From the NCBI GenBank assembly GCA_022448425.1, contig JAKVCY010000159.1, positions 1-43,625 on the forward strand: a stretch of 43,625 nt of DNA, in the 5' to 3' direction. A model generated the notes under the pieces. The model saw only the letters and a program-made list of their open reading frames with translations, did not search any database and was not told where the DNA came from. Position numbers and translations under genes: made by a program. Numbering within the stretch: position 1 is the stretch's first letter; every line of letters starts with the position of its first letter. Shown here piece by piece: positions 22,302-28,978 of the stretch. The DNA is from Thalassotalea sp. (GTDB taxonomy: Bacteria; Pseudomonadota; Gammaproteobacteria; Enterobacterales; Alteromonadaceae).

Positions 22302-22516
22302 TTAGTTGATGGCGGCTCATTACCACTACCGTTACCACTAGTTGTCGTGATTGTACAAAACCACGGCACCAGGGAACAGACAGTAACCGCACTCTCCTTT
22401 TCGCTTTGAGGTGGCTCATTACCGCTTCCATTGCCACCAGCTACCGCAGCCGATGAGATTATTAAACCAGCAAACAGAGTGCCAACGCAAGCGATATTTC
22501 TTTTCAAGTTGTTCAT
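22298..22516 (-). CDS. Secreted repeat peptide, first gene of the rex-position cassette
   Basis: 72 aa with a textbook signal peptide: NNLKR, hydrophobic core VGTLFAGLIISSAAV, cleavage after A26 (AVA-GG). The mature ~46 residues carry two identical GNGSGNEPP repeats (28-36 and 61-69) around a hydrophobic centre with two cysteines (C47, C54; VCSLVPWFC) that could form a disulfide in the periplasm. AAAGG precedes the ATG. No family recognised; it could be a signal, a toxin-like peptide or a sensor ligand for the membrane partner. Confidence 0.7.
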   Translation of the reverse strand: MNNLKRNIACVGTLFAGLIISSAAVAGGNGSGNEPPQSEKESAVTVCSLVPWFCTITTTSGNGSGNEPPSTK

Positions 22517-22528
22517 TTAATGATCCTT

Positions 22529-22584
22529 TTATGTTGTATGTGAGAGCAACCGAATGCCGCTCTCCAACTAATGCTACAACATAA
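22529..22584 (-). promoter_or_regulatory. Structured 5' leader of the rex-position cassette
   Basis: TTATGTTGTA (22529-22538) is the exact complement of TACAACATAA (22575-22584), a 10-bp stem, and GAGAGC (22542-22547) pairs with GCTCTC (22559-22564) inside it. The foot of the stem lies within a few bases of the Shine-Dalgarno. In the leftward RNA this would fold into a long two-part hairpin and could control translation of the secreted peptide. No T tract follows, so it is not a terminator. Confidence 0.65.
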
Positions 22585-22614
22585 GTGTTATCGGACAAAC
22601 AACCTGTGCCATTA

Positions 22615-22644
22615 ATAGTAACACTTAATTGAAAATAATGTCAC
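22615..22644 (-). promoter_or_regulatory. Candidate promoter of the rex-position cassette
   Basis: Read leftward: -35 GTGACA (five of six), 18-bp spacer, -10 TACTAT (four of six). The -35 overlaps operator D, so the cassette may be tied to the repressor. It would give a leader of about 90 nt with the hairpin. Confidence 0.45.
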
Positions 22645-22654
22645 GTTTTGTGTT
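22640..22654. promoter_or_regulatory. Operator D
   Basis: GTCACGTTTTGTGTT: CACG-TTT-TGTG core, the same 11 bases as operator C. It overlaps the -35 region of the rightward early promoter and of the leftward cassette promoter. Confidence 0.7.
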
Positions 22655-22680
22655 GCATATTTTTATCATTGGTATATATT
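22653..22680 (+). promoter_or_regulatory. Rightward early promoter (pL-like)
   Basis: -35 TTGCAT, 16-bp spacer, -10 TATATT, with start expected near 22687. It is bracketed by operators D (upstream) and E (at the start site) and reads into the early operon from 22716. Confidence 0.6.
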
Positions 22681-22684
22681 AGTA

Positions 22685-22699
22685 TTCACGAAACGTGAA
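22685..22699. promoter_or_regulatory. Operator E (perfect palindrome)
   Basis: TTCACGAAACGTGAA, the best copy of the 15-bp operator, symmetrical in every arm position. It covers the transcription start of the rightward early operon. Confidence 0.8.
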
Positions 22700-22715
22700 C
22701 AGAGTGATAAAAACC

Positions 22716-23000
22716 ATGTCCTCAACATTCAACGACTTGATGAGCTTTCAGAAGTCTCAAATAGTCTCAAAAATCGTTACCAAAGTGATGTATGGGAAGT
22801 CATTCACTTGGTCACCAGCTGCTGGTGAAATTAAGCCACAGGCTGTCACAGTGCGCTTAGATGAACATTCAGATATTCCTGTAACCCTGCCCTCTGAAGT
22901 TAAGAGCGTTGTAAACAAAGCGCTTACCACTTTTAACTGTGCGCCTGACGGGTTCGAACTTTCGGATTTCTTACCTTACGAAAAGGACTTGGCAGCATGA
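22716..23000 (+). CDS. Hypothetical protein, first gene of the rightward early operon
   Basis: 94 aa, with VTVRLDEHSDIPVTLPSEVK in the middle and FELSDFLPYEKDL at the end; no HTH, Arg-rich motif or membrane segment. I start at ATG 22716 because the GTG at 22695 lies in operator E and near the start of the RNA. By position (lambda N, or host-takeover genes) it should be made first after induction, but nothing shows antitermination activity. Confidence 0.6.
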   Translation: MSSTFNDLMSFQKSQIVSKIVTKVMYGKSFTWSPAAGEIKPQAVTVRLDEHSDIPVTLPSEVKSVVNKALTTFNCAPDGFELSDFLPYEKDLAA

Positions 23001-23092
23001 TTACCTTCATAACCGCTCTATTTCTGTTCGCATTCATGTTTATTTTCGCGTTCTTTGTGCGTGTCTTAACAATGCCAGGAACAGAAAAGTGA
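22997..23092 (+). CDS. 31-aa membrane peptide
   Basis: ATG overlaps the upstream stop (ATGA). 31 aa, nearly all one membrane helix (FITALFLFAFMFIFAFFVRV) with a short polar end. Coupled with the next gene by GTGA. A short-lived early membrane peptide; role unknown. Confidence 0.55.
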   Translation: MITFITALFLFAFMFIFAFFVRVLTMPGTEK

Positions 23093-23181
23093 TATTTGCA
23101 ACGTTAACCACCCTTTTCATTGGCTACTGCTACGCATGCTTTTGTGTTGTGAAGTCGGTGAATGGGATTGATTGGAAGTAA
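23089..23181 (+). CDS. 30-aa membrane peptide
   Basis: GTG overlaps the upstream TGA. 30 aa with one Cys-rich hydrophobic helix (LTTLFIGYCYACFCVVK) and a polar end. Forms a coupled pair with the preceding membrane peptide. A GCCCC-CTAA-GGGGC hairpin (23187-23200) follows the stop. Confidence 0.5.
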   Translation: MIFATLTTLFIGYCYACFCVVKSVNGIDWK

Positions 23182-23263
23182 CTAGCGCCCCCTAAGGGGC
23201 ACAAACCACTGGCTACTGAGTTTTGGACGGACATAGCAGCCAACAGCATGAGGATAATAACCC

Positions 23264-23530
23264 ATGGAAATAAGACCGGCAACAAATCAACCAGGCATGT
23301 TCTACCTGATTTGGAATGATTCAGGTGTAGAGGGTGGCCCACGATTTACCAAAATTGAAACTGTTGATGGTAAGCCATCACAGGACGCAATCCTAATGAA
23401 CGGCATGCAGCACGTAGAGACTCTGCATATTCAACGCAATGCTGTTACACCATTCTTTGACGCAGCAGCCGACGCTGGCGTTCCTGTTCGCGCTGAGGTT
23501 ATTAGGACTAAAGCAGGAGTAGCAGCATGA
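23264..23530 (+). CDS. Hypothetical early protein
   Basis: 88 aa, GAGGAT before the ATG. It has a FYLIWNDSGVEGGPRFTKIE start and an AVTPFFDAAADAGVPVRAEV helix; no membrane segment. No family recognised. It overlaps the next gene by ATGA. Confidence 0.6.
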   Translation: MEIRPATNQPGMFYLIWNDSGVEGGPRFTKIETVDGKPSQDAILMNGMQHVETLHIQRNAVTPFFDAAADAGVPVRAEVIRTKAGVAA

Positions 23531-23676
23531 TCGTATTTAAGAAGCGTAAACACGCACAATCTTTTTGTAATTCAGCAAATCAATTTCCTTGGTTCAACTT
23601 AATGGTGCAAGCAGTACCGGGCGGCTGGACTCTTACCCGCGCTTCTGGCGTGAACAACTCAGTAAAGGCTCAATAA
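23527..23676 (+). CDS. 49-aa hypothetical protein
   Basis: ATG overlaps the previous stop. 49 aa beginning MIVFKKRKHAQSFC, with a PGGWTLTRASGVNN segment. The stop overlaps the HNH gene start (TAATG). Overlaps at both ends support translation; function unknown. Confidence 0.55.
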   Translation: MIVFKKRKHAQSFCNSANQFPWFNLMVQAVPGGWTLTRASGVNNSVKAQ

Positions 23677-24143
23677 TGGCAAGCATTAATGAGGTGGCGA
23701 AATCTTACATAGAGAAAAAGATAAAGGTTGATGAGAACGGATGCTGGATTCCAAGTAACAAACCTAGACCCAACGGATACGTTAGGGCTTCTTTTCTGGG
23801 GTCTAGTTGGTATATGCATCGCCTTTCATTTAATGCGTTTAATGGTGAATTGGATTCTAGCAAAGATGTTTGTCATCGGTGTGATGTTAGAAATTGTTGC
23901 AACCCTGAACACCTTTTTCAAGGCACTAGAAAGGTAAATATGCAGGACGCTGCAAAAAAAGGAAGACAAGCAAGAGGTTTTAAATTGCCTCAAACCGTCA
24001 TGACGGGAAAAGACAAAGAGTGCGCACTTTATTTAATAAAGAAAGGCTGTCAATACAAAGATATTGCTGTGCTTTTTAAAGTTACCAATACAACGATAGG
24101 CCGCTTAGCCCTATCAAATGGAATAAAAAGGAGATCTGCATAA
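23676..24143 (+). CDS. HNH homing-type endonuclease
   Basis: 155 aa. HNH_3-type core: [33 protein letters not shown], then [20 protein letters not shown] with the paired cysteines and the N/H catalytic residues, followed by [11 protein letters not shown]. The C-terminal HTH-like part ([19 protein letters not shown]) would bind DNA. I use the ATG at 23676. Free-standing HNH enzymes of this kind cut cognate sites in related phages and spread into them; it sits next to the SSB gene. Confidence 0.9.
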   Translation: MASINEVAKSYIEKKIKVDENGCWIPSNKPRPNGYVRASFLGSSWYMHRLSFNAFNGELDSSKDVCHRCDVRNCCNPEHLFQGTRKVNMQDAAKKGRQARGFKLPQTVMTGKDKECALYLIKKGCQYKDIAVLFKVTNTTIGRLALSNGIKRRSA

Positions 24144-24751
24144 TGGCCTCAAGAGGCGTGAACAAAATCATTTTATTAGGGCATATTTGCCAAGACCCAG
24201 AAGTAAGGTATATGCCTAACGGAAACGCAGTGGCTAATTTTAGTCTAGCCACCAGCGAGAACTGGAAAGATCAACAGGGGCAACCGCAAGAGAGAACTGA
24301 GTTCCACCGCTTAACAATGTATCGCCGCTTAGCAGAAATTGCTGGCGAGTATTTGAAGAAAGGTTCTCAGATTTATGTAGAGGGCAAACTTCAAACACGT
24401 AAATGGCAAGACCAGCAAGGCAACGACCAATACACCACCGAAATCATTGTTGATCAGATGCAAATGCTTGGTGGGCGTCAAGGGGGTGCGCAGAACGGAC
24501 AAGGCTTTCAGTCAATGGGCAATAACGGAAGCGGAACGCCTGGGAATAATTCTAGACAGTCTAGCGGATCACGCGGGGCCAACAGTGGAAACCAACCGAA
24601 TAACGGACGCGGTAACCAGGGTGCGTCCCAGAATGGGATGAATCAAGGCGGCAAGCCACCACCAATGGCAGAGCCGGACTTTGATTTTGATGATGACATA
24701 CCTTTTGCCCGGTTATTTATGCAGCACCGCGCAATGCACTTAGCTTGTTAA
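24143..24751 (+). CDS. ssb: Single-stranded DNA-binding protein with an extended C-terminus
   Basis: 202 aa. The OB fold is clear ([66 protein letters not shown]), then a Gly/Asn/Gln linker. The partner-binding tip DFDDDIPF is at 181-188, but it is followed by 14 further residues ([14 protein letters not shown]) instead of ending the protein. The tip normally needs a free terminal Phe to bind RecO, ExoI or PriA, so host partner binding may be altered. Confidence 0.95.
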   Translation: MASRGVNKIILLGHICQDPEVRYMPNGNAVANFSLATSENWKDQQGQPQERTEFHRLTMYRRLAEIAGEYLKKGSQIYVEGKLQTRKWQDQQGNDQYTTEIIVDQMQMLGGRQGGAQNGQGFQSMGNNGSGTPGNNSRQSSGSRGANSGNQPNNGRGNQGASQNGMNQGGKPPPMAEPDFDFDDDIPFARLFMQHRAMHLAC

Positions 24752-24758
24752 TTGAATA

Positions 24759-24774
24759 AGCCCCTTCGGGGGCT
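24759..24774 (+). other. UUCG-tetraloop hairpin after ssb
   Basis: GCCCC-TTCG-GGGGC with an extra A-T closing pair, a very stable RNA hairpin. No T tract follows, so it probably protects or separates the ssb message rather than ending it. Confidence 0.6.
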
Positions 24775-24785
24775 AAGGATAAACC

Positions 24786-25373
24786 ATGAACAACATTATG
24801 TTAGACCTAGAAACAATGGGCAAAGGCTCAAACGCCGCTATCGTGTCAATCGGCGCGGTATTCTTCGACCCTCTTACTGGTGAGATAGGCGAGCGGTTCT
24901 ATAAGCGCATTTGGCTAGATAGCGCTGTCAAGTATGGCGAACTGGATGCAAGCACGGTTGTATGGTGGTTAGATCAAAGCGATGCTGCCCGCGCTGAGAT
25001 TGATCACGAAGACAGTGACAGTTTACCTCATGCGCTGACTGATTTTAGACACTTTGTTCGTGATGAACGGAAATGCGCATTTGGAGAAATTCGCGTATGG
25101 GGCAATGGGTGCACATTCGACAATGTAATTATTGCTAACGCTTTTAAGAAAGTCGATGTCTCTAAACCTTGGTCTTACGCTGGCGATATGGATGTACGAA
25201 CCATTGTTGAGTTAGGCCGCAAGCTTCTTAATTTCGACCCTAAGAAAGACATGCCGTTTGAAGGTGAAAAGCATAACGCCCTAGCCGATGCCATTCACCA
25301 GGCTAAGTATGTTTCTGCTATTTATCAGAAGTTGGCTGAAGATACTCATCGCGATGAGGTAGAAGCAGCATGA
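24786..25373 (+). CDS. DnaQ-superfamily 3'-5' exonuclease
   Basis: 195 aa. DEDDh motifs: MLDLETMG (D, E at 7-9), NGCTFDNVII (second Asp region), and KHNALADAIHQA (His and last Asp). Similar to the Rv2179c/T4 DexA-like single-domain exonucleases. It probably degrades ssDNA or RNA ends in recombination or host takeover together with SSB. Overlaps the next gene by ATGA. Confidence 0.88.
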   Translation: MNNIMLDLETMGKGSNAAIVSIGAVFFDPLTGEIGERFYKRIWLDSAVKYGELDASTVVWWLDQSDAARAEIDHEDSDSLPHALTDFRHFVRDERKCAFGEIRVWGNGCTFDNVIIANAFKKVDVSKPWSYAGDMDVRTIVELGRKLLNFDPKKDMPFEGEKHNALADAIHQAKYVSAIYQKLAEDTHRDEVEAA

Positions 25374-25561
25374 AGCGACAGATATTCGTTAACGGTAAGC
25401 CCCACTACGCCACCGCACAGCTAGTGGGTAAAGTTCAAAGCATGGTTGAGCATAATTACACAGTAGCGCAGATAGCAGATCTCATTCGAAGAACGATACC
25501 TTTCACGCACAAGTTAGTTATGTCGATTAAAGATGAAGCACAAATGGGGAGAGTGGCGTGA
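25370..25561 (+). CDS. Small hypothetical protein with HTH-like region
   Basis: 63 aa, basic, with a helix pair YTVAQIADLIRRTI and FTHKLVMSIKD that could be a small DNA-binding HTH. It ends GRVA, the same four residues as the next gene, encoded by the same junction DNA (gggagagtggcgtga at both 3' ends). Function unknown. Confidence 0.55.
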   Translation: MKRQIFVNGKPHYATAQLVGKVQSMVEHNYTVAQIADLIRRTIPFTHKLVMSIKDEAQMGRVA

Positions 25562-25812
25562 AAACACGACAAGAAAAACTAGCGCACTACGCAACCGCAA
25601 AGCGAATCACGACAGGGGTTATTCATCAGGTCGTTGATGGCTCACTAGAACGCTTCTATGTTGGAAAGTTGAGAGGGAACATCGTTGGCTCTGCGACCAA
25701 GTACAGATTTAAAACCAAAGAAGATGCGTATCAGTGTGCTTATGACTTTCGAGAATCTTGCCGCGAAGAATTGGCGCAACACAATGATAAGAAAATCGGG
25801 AGAGTGGCGTGA
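25558..25812 (+). CDS. Hypothetical protein
   Basis: 84 aa, GTG start overlapping the previous TGA. Beta-rich middle (IHQVVDGSLERFYVGKLRG) and a helix (YQCAYDFRESCREELAQH). Its last codons, GRVA, repeat the end of the preceding gene. No family recognised. Confidence 0.55.
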   Translation: MKTRQEKLAHYATAKRITTGVIHQVVDGSLERFYVGKLRGNIVGSATKYRFKTKEDAYQCAYDFRESCREELAQHNDKKIGRVA

Positions 25813-26192
25813 GTGAATTACAAGACATGCTTCGCGTACAAGCGAGGCTCCACAGAAAGCAAGGCGCTAATGCGCTGGGCGATTTGTTTGAGAATGCTAA
25901 TGGTGAAATTGAAACCCTACGCACACAACTAGCAAAGGCTAATGAAATAATATCTGCGTTGTCACTTGAAACCGATAATGCAATAACGCTGCAAGCAGAA
26001 AGGAATCAGCTAAAAAGAGACTTAGCAAAGGCTAATGAGCGTGTGAAGGAGTTGGAGCTACCTAGGAAGCGCAATTTGGAGTTAATAAAAGCGCTATTCT
26101 ACGCGCCAAGTTCGCCTGTAACGGCTAAAAAAGCCAAAGAAATAGAGGATTGGTTTATCAAGTTTGAACAACTACGCAAGGAGCAAGAGTGA
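25809..26192 (+). CDS. Coiled-coil protein with LAKANE repeats
   Basis: 127 aa, GTG start. Two LAKANE heptad-like repeats (TQLAKANEIISAL; RDLAKANERVKEL) within a long coiled coil, ending FEQLRKEQE. The repeat DNA (a GCAAAGGCTAATGA element) and the C-terminal DNA occur again in the next genes. Probably a structural or tethering protein; function unknown. Confidence 0.6.
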   Translation: MSELQDMLRVQARLHRKQGANALGDLFENANGEIETLRTQLAKANEIISALSLETDNAITLQAERNQLKRDLAKANERVKELELPRKRNLELIKALFYAPSSPVTAKKAKEIEDWFIKFEQLRKEQE

Positions 26193-27205
26193 TGATTGAA
26201 TTAAAGCGATATTCATGGTGCCATGACGAGCAAAAAATGATTGAAGATTATCTCGGTGCTTACGTTAGACAAGAGGAAGTTTTAAGCCTTAGAAATAAGC
26301 TAGCAAAGGCTAATGAGCGTGTGGAAGAGCTTCAAGACGCCCTAGTTGATGATGCTAAAGCTAAAGCCATGCTTAATAAACTAGCTATGGAAAACGGCGA
26401 ACTCAGCATAAAAGCCAGCGGCAATATTTTTCACGTGTTTTGCGAAACGTTCGTTGAGACATTCAAAGCTGCCGGTGCAACCAACTATTTAGTTGCGGAG
26501 TTCAATAGCGAAGAACTTGGGGCGTTCACCGTAACGATGCAGCGAAGCGAAGGCTTAACTGTTTACCAAAAGCTGAATGAGGCTAATGAGCGTGTTAGGG
26601 AACTTGAAGATCGCTGTTCTTCGCATGAAAAAGATATGTTTCGCCAATGTGTATTTATGGAAAAGACGGCCGAAAAGCTAGAGCAACATAGAGAGTGGCA
26701 AGCAACGGCTAGTGTATTGCGCAGACCAACGCGGGAAGCAAGAAGGGCGGTAAACAAATTCGCCATAGAGAAGAAAGTAGAAGCGCTTGAGGATGTTCTT
26801 CAAAGTTACGTACCAGCTAAGTTCCACCCGACCACTTACGCAATTCAGGCTTTTAATGATGGGGTATCTCATTTGTTCGCTCATATTCAGGAGAGAATCG
26901 AACAACTACGCAAGGAGCAAGAGTGATGAAAAGCAACGTTATAGAAATAACAGTAAGCGGAAAAACAGGCTCAGGAAAAAGCGAAGTTTTAGAAGTTATA
27001 AGTAACGCGCTTTTTTCTCACTACGGAGTTGGCGTGAATATAACAGGTAGCACCTGCACTGGCGCAATAGAAGAAGCCAGAGAAACAGGGCAAACCGCAA
27101 ATTATAAAAATAGCGTTTTTGTTCTATTTGAGCAGAATGTAAGCGGCCAGTTAACAGTGCATACGCCAAGGGCTCAAGGATTGCCACAACTACGCAAGGA
27201 GCAAG
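26166..27205 (+). repeat. Three direct junction repeats bounding two genes
   Basis: A 30-bp sequence at 26166-26195 is repeated exactly at 26900-26929, and its first-half core (AACTACGCAAGGAGCAAG) recurs at 27188-27205. Each copy codes for the C-terminus QLRKEQ of one gene and holds the Shine-Dalgarno and start of the next. Genes between copies could be exchanged or deleted by homologous recombination without disturbing expression. Confidence 0.9.
26192..26926 (+). CDS. Coiled-coil protein, repeat-bounded cassette
   Basis: 244 aa from ATG 26192. Coiled coils at ~30-60 (KLAKANERVEELQDAL) and ~125-165 (LNEANERVRELEDR), with a more globular stretch (FHVFCETFVETFKAAGATNY) between. The C-terminus IEQLRKEQE is identical in DNA to the end of the upstream gene. 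It looks like a module inserted or duplicated between identical junctions. Function unknown. Confidence 0.6.
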   Translation: MIELKRYSWCHDEQKMIEDYLGAYVRQEEVLSLRNKLAKANERVEELQDALVDDAKAKAMLNKLAMENGELSIKASGNIFHVFCETFVETFKAAGATNYLVAEFNSEELGAFTVTMQRSEGLTVYQKLNEANERVRELEDRCSSHEKDMFRQCVFMEKTAEKLEQHREWQATASVLRRPTREARRAVNKFAIEKKVEALEDVLQSYVPAKFHPTTYAIQAFNDGVSHLFAHIQERIEQLRKEQE

Positions 27206-27210
27206 GCTAA
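26926..27210 (+). CDS. Small P-loop NTPase-like protein
   Basis: 94 aa. Walker A GKTGSGKS near residues 12-19 (ITVSGKTGSGKSEVLEVI), followed by NITGSTCTGAI and a VFVLFEQN strand. It is far shorter than usual P-loop kinases or ATPases, with no clear Walker B, so it may be a reduced family or a truncated one. Its C-terminus QLRKEQG comes from the third junction repeat. Confidence 0.65.
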   Translation: MKSNVIEITVSGKTGSGKSEVLEVISNALFSHYGVGVNITGSTCTGAIEEARETGQTANYKNSVFVLFEQNVSGQLTVHTPRAQGLPQLRKEQG

Positions 27211-27395
27211 TGATTGGCAAGAAATTACTTTCTTCGTGGGCAATAATCCCCTTGTTTTGCCGAAACCAAGAGCCTGAGTTAATTTCAGTTATTAAACCCG
27301 AAGATCGCAGTTATAAATTCATACAAGACGGTGAGATAAACGGCAGGCGAAGCAAAGGTGACCGTAAGCGCAATCCTAGATGGAGAAGGCAGTGA
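27210..27395 (+). CDS. Hypothetical basic protein
   Basis: 61 aa, ATG after the third junction repeat, which gives its ribosome binding site. Hydrophobic N-terminus (LLSSWAIIPLFC) and a very basic end (GRRSKGDRKRNPRWRRQ). Function unknown; the end suggests RNA or DNA binding. Confidence 0.5.
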   Translation: MIGKKLLSSWAIIPLFCRNQEPELISVIKPEDRSYKFIQDGEINGRRSKGDRKRNPRWRRQ

Positions 27396-27607
27396 TGACT
27401 AACCAAGAGATTTTAGCGAATGCGCCTGAAGGCTGGGCTGGTATTTATATTTCAGATGGCTTCTACCGCTGGATTATGGAAGACGGTACTCACTCAAACC
27501 TCATCAGCAATGAAGTTTACTGCAACGCCCAAAGTCACGAACGAAGCCGCGATGACATTGAGCGAATCGTCTATCTTGAAAGTGTATTGAAGGGGGAAGC
27601 AGCGTGA
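27395..27607 (+). CDS. Hypothetical protein
   Basis: 70 aa from ATG 27395, overlapping the upstream stop with GGAGAAGG before it. Aromatic segment GWAGIYISDGFYRWIMEDG; acidic overall. No family recognised. Coupled to the next gene by GTGA. Confidence 0.55.
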   Translation: MTNQEILANAPEGWAGIYISDGFYRWIMEDGTHSNLISNEVYCNAQSHERSRDDIERIVYLESVLKGEAA

Positions 27608-27771
27608 AATTAAGCCACTTTAAGTCTATGTCAAAACTTCGAGTGATCTTCTATCTCGTAGTTCTCATCATTTGCCTTGCTAGTTCCTATCACAGTATAA
27701 ATGTGTACATTGAATGTGAAGGAGAAGTCCTACGAGGTATGTTCAAACTTGTGTGTGTTGAGGGTAATTAA
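27604..27771 (+). CDS. Small membrane protein, 55 aa
   Basis: GTG 27604 overlaps the previous stop and opens 55 codons: a basic N-terminus (VKLSHFKSMSKLR), one membrane helix (VIFYLVVLIICLASSY), and an outer part with two Cys (IECEGE, LVCVEG) that could form a disulfide. The next gene begins right after its stop. Function unknown. Confidence 0.55.
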   Translation: MKLSHFKSMSKLRVIFYLVVLIICLASSYHSINVYIECEGEVLRGMFKLVCVEGN

Positions 27772-27978
27772 GTGAATGACTTTCTTTCCGATCAAGAAAT
27801 TGAAGAACTTACCGGTGCTAAGCAAGTAAGTAAGCAAAAAGAGATTTTAACAAAAAATCGAATATACTTTGTTGAGCGTACAGATGGAAAAATAAAAGTG
27901 TGCTGGCACCACGTTCACAACCCTATGGTTGATAAACAGTCTGGTACAGATTCGCTAATTAATTGGGAAGCAGCATGA
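27772..27978 (+). CDS. DUF4224-type protein (integrase-associated)
   Basis: 68 aa. The N-terminus FLSDQEIEELTGAKQVSKQ, then ILTKNRIYFVERTDGKIKV, is the DUF4224 pattern, found in phages directly before integrase genes. It may act as excisionase or regulate the integrase. GTG start, and its end overlaps the integrase start (ATGA). Confidence 0.8.
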   Translation: MNDFLSDQEIEELTGAKQVSKQKEILTKNRIYFVERTDGKIKVCWHHVHNPMVDKQSGTDSLINWEAA

Positions 27979-28973
27979 CCAAAAGGAAAAGCCGTAAAGA
28001 CGCATGGATGCCCCCGCGTGTTTACAGAGGTAAGTCAGCTTATGAGTATCACCCCAAAGGGGGTGGTGCTATCAGGCTTTGCAAACTCGACGCAAAGAAC
28101 TGGGAAGTATTAAAAGCCCACGAAGATGCAGTTCAAGCGCTTGAAGCCAAAGAGAACCTTTCGGGTTTGGTGAACGACTTTTTTGAAAGCGCTGATTTTT
28201 CTGATTTATCGAAAACTACGCAAGCTGATTACCGCAAGTATAGCCGTAAGGTTTTATCGGTATTTGGTAAAGTTCACCCCGACAACTTAGAACCTCGCCA
28301 CGTTCGCGCATATATGGATAAGCGTGGAGCGAAGTCTAAGACACAAGCCAACCGTGAAAAGGCTTTTCTTTCTCGTTGCTACCGCTGGGCTTACGAACGC
28401 GGCCTAGTAAAACAGAACCCATGTAAAGGCGTTAAACAGTTTAAAGAAACTGCCAGAGATAGATACGTTGAAGACTGGGAGTATAAAGCAGTATTTGAAA
28501 ACGCCCCACCCCATGTGCAAGCAGCAATGGAAATTAGTTATTTGTGCGCGGCACGTAAAGGTGATGTTCTCTCAATGACGTGGGATCAGATACGTGATGA
28601 AGGTATTTTCATTCAGCAAGGCAAAACGAACGTAAAACAAATTAAGGAATGGACCCCACGCCTTAGAAAAGCTATTGAGTTAGCCAAATCGCTGAGAACG
28701 GGAAATATCATTAGTCGGTGGGTTATCTGCCAGTCTAATGGAAAGTGCTACACAGGCCGAGGTTTCGATCAAGGCTGGATGGATGCGCGTGAAGTAGCTA
28801 GAGCAAAAACCAACATGGCTTTAGATTTCACGTTCCATGATTTGAAAGCGAAGTCTATCAGTGATTATGAGGGCAGCACGAAAGAGAAGCAGATCTTCTC
28901 TGGCCACAAAACAGAGCGCCAAGTTAATACTTACGATAGAAAAGTGAAAGTTGTTCCTAGTTTAGATAGGTGA
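27975..28973 (+). CDS. int: Phage integrase (tyrosine recombinase) beside attP
   Basis: 332 aa. An N-terminal basic arm-binding part, core-binding domain (~60-160), and a catalytic domain with R194 (CAARKGDVLSMTW), K217, H288-D-L-K291 (Lys where most members have Arg), H311 (SGHKTE) and Y320 (NTYDRK). HxxK variants exist in phage integrases, so it is probably active. I start at ATG 27975, which overlaps the DUF4224 stop. With the attP 700 bp downstream this is the enzyme for lysogenic integration into tRNA-Leu. Confidence 0.92.
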   Translation: MTKRKSRKDAWMPPRVYRGKSAYEYHPKGGGAIRLCKLDAKNWEVLKAHEDAVQALEAKENLSGLVNDFFESADFSDLSKTTQADYRKYSRKVLSVFGKVHPDNLEPRHVRAYMDKRGAKSKTQANREKAFLSRCYRWAYERGLVKQNPCKGVKQFKETARDRYVEDWEYKAVFENAPPHVQAAMEISYLCAARKGDVLSMTWDQIRDEGIFIQQGKTNVKQIKEWTPRLRKAIELAKSLRTGNIISRWVICQSNGKCYTGRGFDQGWMDAREVARAKTNMALDFTFHDLKAKSISDYEGSTKEKQIFSGHKTERQVNTYDRKVKVVPSLDR

Positions 28974-28978
28974 ATAGT

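Noticed and set aside
22939..23181. 80-aa plus-strand frame
   Set aside because: It begins inside the first early gene. The coupled GTG at 23089 explains the 3' part as a 30-aa membrane peptide.
24759..24774. Intrinsic terminator after ssb
   Set aside because: The UUCG hairpin is stable but no T tract follows, and the exonuclease gene continues 12 bases later in the same operon.
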